DNA of 64,000 nt, taken from the NCBI GenBank assembly GCA_029891385.1, contig CM057230.1, positions 52,617,414 through 52,681,413 of the forward strand, in the 5' to 3' direction. Below are positions 1 to 8,722 of the stretch, piece after piece. The notes under the pieces were generated by a model. That model did not search any database. It was not told the DNA's origin and saw nothing but the letters and a program-made list of their open reading frames with translations. How positions within the stretch are numbered: the first letter of the stretch is position 1; each line of letters begins with the position of its first letter. A program made the translations under genes and the position numbers. The DNA comes from Erythroxylum novogranatense. Taxonomy: Eukaryota; Streptophyta; Magnoliopsida; Malpighiales; Erythroxylaceae.

Positions 1-275
1 TAAAGCTTAAAAATATACACAAAGAGCCACAAACTCAGTTATTAATGAGCCTAGTATCCATAATAGATACATGATAGAATATGAAATGAGCCCAATATCT
101 GCAGTGAATATGAGACAGTAAATAGACGCTCGGTCACAAAAAAGTAAAAACGAAAGTGGAGTCACATGTGCATATGCATTTTTATATATATCTTTACTTG
201 TATCATGTGAATGATTGCAAAGAATTACTAAATTGTGTTAATATAGTGATATGCAATGTTTGTATACATGTTGAT
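1..275. repeat. Older LTR-like remnant, left part
   Basis: AT-rich sequence without a credible ORF. It resembles, at low identity, the part of the long LTR near 24670-24760: a 'gctcggtcaca' stretch followed by a GTCACATRTGCAT stretch. The element at 276-5648 inserted into it, because the 5 bp ttgat at 271-275 recurs at 5649-5653. This piece and 5654-6170 were therefore once contiguous. It is probably an old Tekay-like LTR fragment; the assignment is by inference. Confidence 0.45.
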
Positions 276-353
276 TGTTGGGCCCGGGCCCCGTATGTCC
301 GATTCCAGAGGGTGGCCCCTCGGGATTTGGTATTGCGGGACCCGGGCCCAATA
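276..353 (+). repeat. Remnant 5' LTR of element 1 (78 bp)
   Basis: Starts TGTTGGGCCC, ends CCCAATA (expected CCCAACA), and is followed 4 bp later by the primer binding site. Its last part shares the 'cctcgggatttggtattg' stretch with the terminal 96 bp of the 3' LTR (5553-5648), which also begins at an internal TGTTGG. About 2 kb of LTR is missing, yet the ttgat duplication abuts position 276. Confidence 0.7.
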
Positions 354-357
354 TGTT

Positions 358-369
358 TGGTATCAGAGC
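358..369 (+). other. Primer binding site, element 1 (tRNA-iMet)
   Basis: TGGTATCAGAGC, complementary to the 3' end of plant initiator tRNA-Met. It primes minus-strand cDNA synthesis and lies 4 bp after the 5' LTR end. Confidence 0.9.
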
Positions 370-525
370 GCCTAGGTTTAGGTGCCTCGGCTTAGAATGC
401 ATATAGGATTGTGTGTTCTATGATTATTTGTTGCATTCCTTGATTGTATTAAGTGACATGCATGTCATGCATACATGTAGATTGCCATATAGCTAATCCT
501 TAGTGTTTCCATTTGAAGGAGTACG

Positions 526-1769
526 ATGCCACCTCGTAGAAGGACACGAGGAGCTATGCAAGGGTCTGCTGCACCTGACTCTCCGACTAGGGAGGAGAGG
601 ACCGATGAGTCTATAGCCCCAATGCATGTTGAGGCTTCTGTAGGGCTAGAGAGTGAGCCCATGCGTTCGTCGACTCAGGAATCGCCGATTCCGCCAGGGC
701 AAGTGCCCCAGTTTGATTCGAGGATGTTTCAGGCCTTTACCCAGGCGTTTGTTCAGGCTATGGGTCAGATGCCACAGCCTTCTATTCCGGTCCCAGTTAA
801 GAGGGGACACAGTTCGACAAGCTGAGGAAGTATGGGGCAGTTGATTTCTTTGGGATAGCGGATCCTGAGGAAGCTGAGACATGGTTGCGAAGGACAGAGC
901 GGGTGTTAGATCAGATGGATTGCGAGGAGGATGAGCGAGTGGTGTATGCTGCCAGTTTGCTTCAGGGTGATGCTCTGCATTGGTGGGAGACCGTGCCGGG
1001 CAGTTAGATGAGGCCAGTAGGGTTGGCATGGCCAGATTTTGTGGCTACTTTCAAGAAGAAGTATCTGTCCGAGGTTTATGTGCAATGAAGCGAGAGGAGT
1101 TCCTTAGTCTCACCAGAGGAGATGACGGTGAGCGAGTATGAGCGCCGGTTCACACAGTTATCCCGGTATGCTTCAGACTTGATGTTGAGCGAGGCTGCCA
1201 GATGCCGCCGGTTTGAGTTGGGACTGCATTTAGCCATCAGAGAGAAGGTGATAGTGCATAATTTCTGTGAGTTTCAGCAGCTAGTGGAGGCAGCACTGAG
1301 GGTTGAAAATCTAGAGAATATCAAGAGTGCTGTGAACAAGAAGAGGAAGGGCAGAGAGCAGTCCAGGAGAGGGGGTAGCACTGGTACTCCTATGCCTGAG
1401 CGGAGTGCTAGGAGCTTCCTTACTCAGTCAGAGGAGAGGAGCAGTGGTGCCAGTCGACCTAGGCCGATGCGGACCTCTACTGTTTCTCACCAAGCTTCTA
1501 CGGTGGGCGGCAGTAGGAGGGGAGATAGGGACAAGTCATCCGTCCCTAAGTGTGAGCATTGCGGTAATTTCCATGGTGGGGAGTGCTTCAGATTGACGGG
1601 AGCATGTTTCAACTGTGGACAGAAGGGACACAGGGCTAGAGAGTGTCCTCAGCCGTCCAGGAGAGAGGGATCTCGGATCACGAGTCCCGAGGAGGACGAG
1701 ACTATGGGTCGAGGACTTGACAAAGGTGGCGATTACGATCTTGCCGAGGGCGGGTCTTCCGGAGAGACC
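526..1769 (+). pseudogene. gag of element 1 (frameshifted)
   Basis: Capsid/nucleocapsid region. The start is the conserved MPPRR, shared with the gag starts at 48949 and 61482. The first frame ends about 822 after a small indel. Homology continues in another frame (KYGAVDFFG..., Q-GDALHWWE) to a TAG near 1004, then resumes at 1122 with the retrotransposon-gag core (TVSEYERRFTQLSRY). A CCHC knuckle [15 protein letters not shown] lies near 1605-1650, preceded by a second Cys/His cluster (CEHCGNFHGGEC). The tail is basic and Ser-rich. Broken, so non-functional. Confidence 0.85.
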
Positions 1770-3483
1770 GAGAGGGCAGGCACCAGCCAGGGTGTTTGCT
1801 ATGACGCGGGAGGATGCAGAGGCCGCTCCAGATGTTGTTATTGGTATGGCTCACTTATTTGCTGATGCTGTGCTTGTGTTGATTGATCCAGGTTCTACTC
1901 ACTCGTTTGTGTCGTTGAGTAGACCTGTGTGTGATATCATTGTGAGTCCGTTGGATACTCCGCTGTTGGTGAGTACTCCAATTGGTCAGCACATTGTGAT
2001 TAGTCAGGTGTTTAGAGGATGTGAGCTTAGTATTGGTGGAGGACTTCTAGTGGTAGATCTGATGCCACTGAAGATGCGAGGATTAGATGTGATACTGGGT
2101 ATGGATACGTTGGAAAAGTACAATGCCCGACTGGATTGTAAGCAGAAGGCAGTAGAGTTTGATTTAGATGGCAGAAGAGTAGTATTTACTGGGGACAGGA
2201 AAGCGAGACCGCCCAGGATTGTTTCAGCATTGACAGCAGAGAGGATGATGAGTAAGGGTTGTGAAGCGTTTTTGGCTTATGTGATAGACTCCAGGGCAGA
2301 CAGAGGGAAGTTAGAGGATATCCCAGTAGTCAGGGATTTCTCGGATGTCTTTCCCGAGGAATTTCCAGGACTACCGCCAGCTCGGGAAATTGAGTTTCCC
2401 ATTGAGCTTTTGTCAGATACGAGGCCGATTTCAATTCTTCCTTACCGGATGGCTCCGGAGGAATTGAAAGAGCTTAAGGAGCAGTTGGAGGAGTTACTGG
2501 AGAAAGGGTATATCAGGCCGAGTTCTTCATCTTGGGGAGCTCCGGTTCTTTTTTTCAAGAAGAAGGATGGATCGTTAAGGATGTGTGTTGACTACAGGAA
2601 GCTGAATTAGGTTACGGTAAAGAACAAGTATCCGCTTCCTCGCATTGATGATCTGTTTGATCAATTGCAAGGGGAGAGAGTCTTCTCTAAGATTGATTTG
2701 AGGTCGGGTTATCATCAGTTGAGGATTAAGGAGTCGGATGTGCCGAAGACTGCTTTCAGGACTCGGTATGGGCACTTTGAGTTCTTGGTGATGCCCTTTG
2801 GATTGACGAATGCTCCGGCAGCATTTATGGATTTGATGAATCGGGTATTTAATCCATTCTTGGACCAATTTATCATTGTCTTCATTGATGATATCTTGGT
2901 GTATTCCAAGAGTGATGAGCAGCATGAGGAACATTTGAGGATGGCTTTGGAGACTTTGAGGAGCAATGAGTTGTATGCCAAATTTGATAAATGCGAATTT
3001 TGGCTGAGAGAAGTTTCATTTCTTGGACACGTGATCTTAGAGCAAGGAGTTCATGTGGATCCAAAGAAGATAAAAGCGATTGTAAGTTGGGAAGCTCCGA
3101 AGAATGTGGCAGAGGTGAGGAGTTTTCTGGGTTTGGCAGGCTATTACCGGAGATTCGTGGAGGGATTCTCCATGATAGCCGCTCCGATGACAAAGTTACT
3201 GAGGAAGAACCAGAAGTTTGTTTGGAGTGATGAGTGTCAGAGGAGCTTCGAGGAGCTCAAGCTCAGATTGACGAGTGCTCCGATCTTGGTTTTGCCTTCG
3301 GGAGATGAAGGTTATTCGGTGTATAGCGATGCTTCAAGAAAGGGTCTTGGATGTGTTTTGATGCAGGGAGATCGGGTGATTGCATATGCTTCGAGGCAGT
3401 TGAAGCCTTATGAGCTAAATTATTCGACGCATGATTTGGAGTTAGCAGCGGTGATCTTTGCCTTGAAGATTTGGAGGCATTAA
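1770..3483 (+). pseudogene. pol of element 1: protease, RT, partial RNase H
   Basis: Different frame from the zinc knuckle. Aspartic protease motif [12 protein letters not shown] lies near 1885-1920. The reverse transcriptase follows, with [13 protein letters not shown], a TAG at 2608-2610 (RKLN*), [22 protein letters not shown] and the catalytic FIDDILVYS near 2881-2907. RNase H begins with [13 protein letters not shown] and [10 protein letters not shown], then stops at WRH followed by TAA. The 3' LTR starts two bases later. The rest of RNase H, integrase and chromodomain are missing compared with 51897-53614. Confidence 0.88.
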
Positions 3484-4057
3484 ATGTTATACCCCGAATT
3501 TTTTATATATGATATTATTCAGCATAAATTGTGATAATTGTGGTTAAATGAGGTTTAAAAAGGGGTAATAGTTTATGAGGGCATTTTGGGAAGTTTATTT
3601 AAGTTGGAATGGATTTAGGCTTATTAGGAATATGGTCTTAATATTATTTTTGCCCTAAGTAGGGAATTAGAAAGAGAAAGAAGAAAGAAAGAAGAGAAAG
3701 AAGAGAAAGAGGCCGACGGTGGAGGAAGAGAGAAGAGAAGAGAGAGTTTGCGATTCTAGCAATTTCTGACAGTTTCGAACCATTTTCGGGTAAGATCTGC
3801 TTGTGTTTAACTTGTTTTGGTTGGATTTAAACCTCAAGAATGTTGAATCCGTGAGAATCGAAGGTTTTAGGGTTTTAGGACAAAATGGTGAGATCTACTT
3901 GGGTTGATGCATTTGTGTTTGATTTTGAGTTGATAATGGGTTAGAAATGTAGTTTGAGACTTGATCTATAGTTTGATTGTGTTGCATTTGGAGTTGGGGA
4001 AGGATTGAAGTGTGAAAATGCAGAAAGTCGGGTTCGGAGTCGTTCTCCAGGCCCGTA

Positions 4058-4262
4058 CGTCGCGACGTGCGTATGAACACGCCGCGACGTGCGAGTTCGT
4101 CGCGACGCGTGAAAATTAAATTCGCCGCGACGTGTGGGGGAAGGTTCGTCGCGATGTGCGAACCTGTGTTCGCCGCGACGTGCGAATGGGGTGCACGCCG
4201 TGGCGTACACTTGTGGTCGCCGCGACGAGCAGGCCGTTCGCCACGGTGAAGCCGCGACGAGC
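4058..4262 (+). repeat. CGTCGCGACG dyad array
   Basis: About ten copies of CGYCGCGACG or close variants, for example at 4058, 4080, 4098, 4123, 4147, 4171, 4196 and 4218, spaced irregularly by roughly 18-25 bp. The core is a perfect palindrome. The array is bounded by 'ggagtcgttctccag' upstream and 'gcatatctttt' downstream, both conserved in the other Tekay-type LTRs. Confidence 0.85.
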
Positions 4263-4593
4263 CCCCTGTTATCCGAAAGTGAGATTGCTATATTTTTGGG
4301 CATATCTTTTGGTGTAGATGTCCAATTGAGGTGATTCTGGATTCATTGTGAGCTAGAGATTAAGGGCTACGAGTTGTATGAAGAATGGAAGTTCGGAAAT
4401 TGTTTCGAAGGGTTCGAGACTTTAGATGGGAGTTGGATGGAGACTTTTAATGCTTTATTTTGGCTTTCTAAGCTTTGATTATTCTATGTGGATATTGATT
4501 AGATGGAAACTTGGTTGTTTTAGGAAACCAAGCTGACCTGATTTCATCGCAAGAGGAAGGACACCAATGAGTCACCTACTCGAGCGATCTTAG

Positions 4594-5258
4594 GTGGGTA
4601 ATATACTCATAGTGATTGTGTGATTAGGCAAATTCTTGCCTATGTATGAATATATGTTATAGATGATGCATGATTAAATGTGATGAACTGAATGATTGTA
4701 ATGTCATATATGTGAAAGACTCATGGAAATTGATAGCAGACATCTTGAATTTGAGCATGTTATGCCTCGACTTCGGTCATGGCATTTTGAATAAATGCAA
4801 GATATGAAAGACTATCGTATGATTAAACGATTATGAGCATGATTATGTGCTATTGTTTGGGCTTGAGTGGAACCATTTCGTTCATCACGTGCACGTAGAC
4901 AAGAGCCTTCTCCCGGCTGCCCGCTTGTGGCATATGAGATCCGAATGGACTCATTTCGTTCAGGGTGTAAACTTCGGTTTCTCCCTTTTGTTTCCATGGA
5001 ACCCTCGAGCCATTGTGATGTGCATTGCATATGTGAATTGTTCATTGTGAAGCATACCTTGTGACATGATTATGAATTGATGAATTAATTATATTGAATG
5101 CGTGAATTGTTTGATTAGCATCTGAATGATTGAATGGATGTCTATATAGATATAATATATATATACATTCATATGCTGGGATTTGTGCTAATTGCCGAAT
5201 GCTATAATTATATTAGCCACTGAGTTGTGTAGCTCAACCCATTATTTTCCCTCCTCAG
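4594..5258 (+). other. Putative LTR leader intron (second) of element 1
   Basis: Donor AG/GTGGGTAA and acceptor TTTTCCCTCCTCAG/G bound 665 bp. Equivalent donor and acceptor pairs at similar spacing occur in the other long LTRs of this window. No transcript evidence is available, so this is inferred from conservation only. It contains the conserved block 4903-4960. Confidence 0.4.
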
Positions 5259-5653
5259 GTGCGGAGCAGGACGATCTTTGAATTTGCGAGGCATCGGAAA
5301 CTTCGAGTTAATTAGGAGCTTTGCCATAAGTTTGTATATTTGGTTGGCCCTCCGAGCATACTCTCATGGAGCATATTTCATATATTTTAGATTTGAACTT
5401 TGTTATGTATTTCGTATGATGTTGAATACTAATGGCATGAGTTTAATTCATATTTAGATGCATGTGTAAGTCTTAAATGTATGAGAATGATGAATATGTC
5501 TATGTATATGTATGAGTATATGTATGTATGAATCGAATGGTTCTATGTATAAATGTTGGAATCGGGTCCGACGGTTTTTGGGCGCCCGACACTGGCGCAG
5601 CCCGAGGGGCCGCCTCGGGATTTGGTATTGCGGGGCCCAGGCCCAACATTGAT

Positions 5654-6170
5654 GACATGAATGATTGAGATAACTGATTGGATTATTCTGAAATGATTAT
5701 ATGAAATGTTTGTTGTTCATGATGTATTATTGAAATATGATGTATATCGTGATCTAGTATTCAATATTGAATGATGTGATACATCTGCTGAATTGGGAAA
5801 TACACTTGTGATTTTTTTTATACTTGTGATATTTGTATTCTGACTTGAGTGAGCACATCGATAATGGTTCATTCATTGAGTACGCAAAATCATCAAAATT
5901 ACAACGTTGATTTTCAGGCACAAGGGAGACCTAGCTTCTAAATTGATATATTAGAAGTCTAATATTGTTAATTTTGGAAATAAGAATAGCTCAAAGGTCT
6001 GGTCAGCTGATACCTGCGGAGTCTAGATAGTATACTTTTGTTTAGCTTCTCCTATTATGTTGAACTTTTTGTATAGAACTTTAAACTCCCAAATGTTATG
6101 TTATATATAAACATGGATTATGAAATGTAATGACAATGTAAGTAAGTTTCATTTTGTGAATGAAATGAGG
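5654..6170. repeat. Older LTR-like remnant, right part
   Basis: Continuation of the 1-275 remnant across element 1. It contains a 'cgataatggttca' stretch followed by a 'ttttcaggc' acceptor-like site near 5860-5925. The same order is seen at 17460-17522 in the long LTR of the 14991-25331 element, at low identity. No coding potential is seen. The right limit is approximate. Confidence 0.4.
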
Positions 6171-6453
6171 AGTTTTGATCTTTGGAAATACTTATGTTCT
6201 ATATGCTGCCATAATAAGTTGATGTGATTGCTCTAACATGTCATTTTCATGAGGTATGTTCTTGAATGTCCACTGGATGTTCAGGCATATGCTCTATGAT
6301 AGTGGTTTGTTACATGGATGATTTGATCGTGTACCATAGACTCGAGGATTAACATTTTTGTTTCATCATACATTACTAATATTCTCCCATTAGGATGTGC
6401 ATTATAGTTATGTATTATTTTTCAATGGTTTGGAAAAAACATTTAGTACATCA
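6171..6453 (-). pseudogene. LINE ORF2 endonuclease remnant
   Basis: The minus strand near 6285-6420 reads HPNGRI-V-YDETKMLILES then HDQIIHVTN. This matches the pattern of the APE-type endonuclease start of plant L1-like LINE ORF2 (NGRIWV-WDP..., QFIH). Stops and indels abound. It adjoins the ORF1-like remnant at 11650-13020 once the copia insertion 6454-11644 (catca at 6449-6453 and 11645-11649) is removed. Recognition is by eye and moderate. Confidence 0.5.
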
Positions 6454-6699
6454 TGTAAGCGATCTAGAAGGGGGGGTTGAATAGATCTTTAAGCTTTTTG
6501 AAATTTTCTACAATAAAATCAGAAATTAATTCACACAAAACCAATTTAATCAAATCCAAATGTAAAGAGTAGGGAAGAAGAGCAAACACTATTTTTATAG
6601 AGGTTCGGTGCTAAGACCTACGTCCTCTACCTAAGCTCCCACTTAGGATTTTGCAAACCACTTTATTACACACTTTGTAGTTCAGTGTGAACTCTTACA

Positions 6700-6970
6700 A
6701 TATCGCTTGATTTTCGGCTCAAGCTACCTTTACACTTGATTTGTCTTCCGGCACAAATCCTACCAACACCACTTGATTTTCGGCTCAAGCTACCTTTACA
6801 CTTGATTTGTCTTCCGGCACAAATCCTACCAACACCACTTGATTTTCGGATCAAGCTACCTTTACACTTGATTTGTCTTCCGGCACAAATCCTACCAACA
6901 CCACTAGATTTTCGGCTCAAGCTACCTTTACACTTGATTTGTCTTCTAGCACAAATCCTACCTCACACGT
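6700..6970 (-). repeat. 66-bp tandem repeat, four units
   Basis: The unit runs from 'cttgattttcggctcaag' through 'cacttgatttgtcttccgg' to 'caaatcctaccaacacca', about 66 bp. Roughly four units are present, the last one degraded. The sister LTR has about three (10600-10800). Confidence 0.85.
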
Positions 6971-7263
6971 GACTTTTCACTAGTTACTCAAATTGTAAGA
7001 GAAATAATATAAAGATTGAAGAACAAAGCTCAATACAATGGTGTGACAAGATAAGAACAATAATGAGCAATTCTGTAGCAATAGAAGAGTATTTTCACTT
7101 GTGGAACGTCCGTCCACTCTTCATCAATCATCCACTCTTTATACTTAAAGAAAATAGTTGTTGGAAGCCATTCTAGCCGTTGTATAATTGATATGACCGT
7201 TCCTTAATATCCTCCTTTCCATTTGTGTCTAATTGACTTCATCAGAGTCTGTTCGCTGTACTC

Positions 7264-7512
7264 ATAAGTCGACTTGTCGAGTGTATAAGTCGACTTGTGT
7301 CAACGATTTACGTAAAATTTCATCTCCGCTCTTCTATAAGTCGACTTATGCAGTGTAAGTCGACTTGTGTCCTTCGATAAGTCTACTTATGGACTATTAG
7401 TCGACTTATGTTGACAGATATTCATATATTAGTCGACTTATGATGTTCTAGTTGACTTATGTTGTTCTCACTTGATATATAAGTCGACTTATGATGTGCT
7501 AGTAGACTTATG
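7264..7512. repeat. AAGTCGACTT dyad array, left LTR
   Basis: About ten copies of the palindrome AAGTCGACTT or one-base variants (for example GTCTAC, GTTGAC, GTAGAC), often extended to ATAAGTCGACTTATG. Spacing is irregular, 18-45 bp. The same array is found in the partner LTR at 11093-11343. Confidence 0.88.
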
Positions 7513-7815
7513 TTGGCTTCAACGATTATATTGCATGAAATCTTGATCTTTAATTACTGGGATGCATATCTTTGAAGTTCCTTATCCATAATCTTCATCC
7601 TTGAATATCTCTTGCACATTTAAGGTAATTTCCATTTTGATTCCACAATGATTAATCTTTTTCCCATCAAAGATTAATGCTATCTTGATTTGCACAATTC
7701 TTTTATTGAATATCAATCCCAAAATACCTGAAACAATTTCTTAACCAATTCTATACATTTTATTATTATCAAAACATAAGTGGGATTTAATTTGTTAACC
7801 ACCATTGGTCCAACA

Positions 7816-8470
7816 ATCTCCCCCTTTTTGATAATGACAAAACACTTAGAAATTGTTTAAGAAATGAAAACAAAGAAACATTGATCAAGGTTTTTACACC
7901 TTGTCAATTTGGTTAGAAGTCTCCCCCTCAATCATATAAATCATTGAATTTAATAACCTTGTAAGATCAAATTCATAAAAGTCATTTGAAATCATGGTAG
8001 ACTTAAATTAAAGACAATTATCACATACTCTCCCTTAATCAAGTAACTAAAGAATATCCAATTTCTCATTTTTGTCCCCCTTTTTGTCATAATCAAAACA
8101 ACTAATACAAACCAATAATAGATGAAATATCGCAATCACATTAAATAGAGAAGCAAGTCATCAAACACAAATAGTCTCAAGTAGCAAGCAAATACAAATA
8201 ATATGAAATGTTGGTTTTGGCTAGATACAAAAACCATCATGGTGGAGAAACGTCATCATGAAGAAATCTCAAAGGTAGAAGAGAATGTGTATTAGTCGAT
8301 TATGGCATAATACTCATCAAGCATTTAAACACCTTATCTCTTGATGCAATAGTCAACAAGCCAATCAACAATATATGTATTTCCATGTTTCAAACTAATG
8401 AAAGCAATATGATCATCTTTCTTAACCATGCAAATTAGAAAGAGCAGAAAAAGAAAACAAGCATAATTGA
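7816..8470 (-). other. Noncoding 3' part of the gag-only element
   Basis: Minus-strand polypurine tract AAAAAGGGGGAGAT abuts the 3' LTR. Further purine-rich tracts of the AAAAAGGGGG type occur at about 7925 and 8078. No protein homology is seen, and this stretch replaces the pol region expected here. Confidence 0.6.
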
Positions 8471-8722
8471 GAAACGCTTAGCAAATTATGTTTCAAGCCA
8501 TCAACAAGCAAAACATTGTCAATGGTAGGTAGAGGTTCCTTACCCACTTTACCAACACCAATGACTTTACCTTTATTGTTGTCTCCAAAAGTGACATACC
8601 CTTGATTCTTTGGTTTAATTTCTGCAAATAAATTCTTGTCTCCACTTATGTGCCTTGAACATCCACTATCAATGTACCAAGTACTTGATGGTTGATTTTC
8701 ATTCCTTGCTTGTACCTACAAC
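8471..8722 (-). pseudogene. Protease-start fragment of copia pol
   Basis: After a frameshift at the end of gag the minus strand reads STWYIDSGCSRH, the aspartic protease active-site region with an intact DSG. It continues through VTFGDNNKGKVIG and [17 protein letters not shown]. Homology stops abruptly near 8475, where integrase should follow (compare 41820 onward in Sirevirus B). It marks the deletion point that removed IN, RT and RNase H. Confidence 0.75.

Larger units (their letters stand above)
276..5648 (+). mobile_element. Ty3/gypsy (Tekay/Del-type) element 1, deleted
   Basis: LTR retrotransposon bounded by the direct repeat ttgat (271-275 and 5649-5653). In order it holds a 78-bp remnant 5' LTR, a tRNA-Met-type primer site, gag with zinc knuckles, protease, reverse transcriptase and part of RNase H, then directly a 2.16 kb 3' LTR. 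The rest of RNase H, the integrase, the chromodomain and the polypurine tract seen in element 2 (46535-55881) are absent. Frameshifts and stops break gag-pol. It could not move on its own. Missing polypurine tract and shrunken 5' LTR suggest deletions after integration. Confidence 0.85.
3485..5648 (+). repeat. 3' LTR of element 1 (2164 bp)
   Basis: Starts TGTTATACCCC, related to TGTTGGGCCCC of element 2, and ends GGCCCAACA next to the ttgat duplication. No polypurine tract precedes it. Inside are a splice-like donor GG/GTAAGA (3790), a CG-rich dyad array (4058-4262), an acceptor TTTTAG/GAAACC (4523), a donor TTAG/GTGGGTAA (4594), the conserved CTTCTCCCGGCTGCCC block (4903-4960) and a pyrimidine-rich CTCCTCAG acceptor (5258). 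Confidence 0.85.
6454..7815 (-). repeat. 3' LTR of the gag-only copia element
   Basis: On the minus strand it runs from TGTTGGACCAATGG to ...CTTCTAGATCGCTTACA and carries the copia-type U5 tract TTCAACCCCCCCTTCTAG. It contains the 66-bp repeat (6700-6970) and the AAGTCGACTT array (7264-7512). It is 67 bp longer than the other LTR, about one repeat unit. Confidence 0.88.

Noticed and set aside
358..369. tRNA gene fragments at the TGGTATCAGAGC sites
   Set aside because: These are primer binding sites directly after LTRs; no cloverleaf is present.
646..1029. Minus-strand ORF opposite gag of element 1
   Set aside because: Antisense shadow of the gag coding sequence.
6666..6972. ORFs with SRKSSGVGRICAGRQ repeats
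   Set aside because: Frame artefact of the 66-bp LTR repeat.
7264..7512. CRISPR-like array
   Set aside because: Palindromic decamers with irregular, repeated spacers, duplicated in both LTRs of a plant retrotransposon; not a CRISPR.
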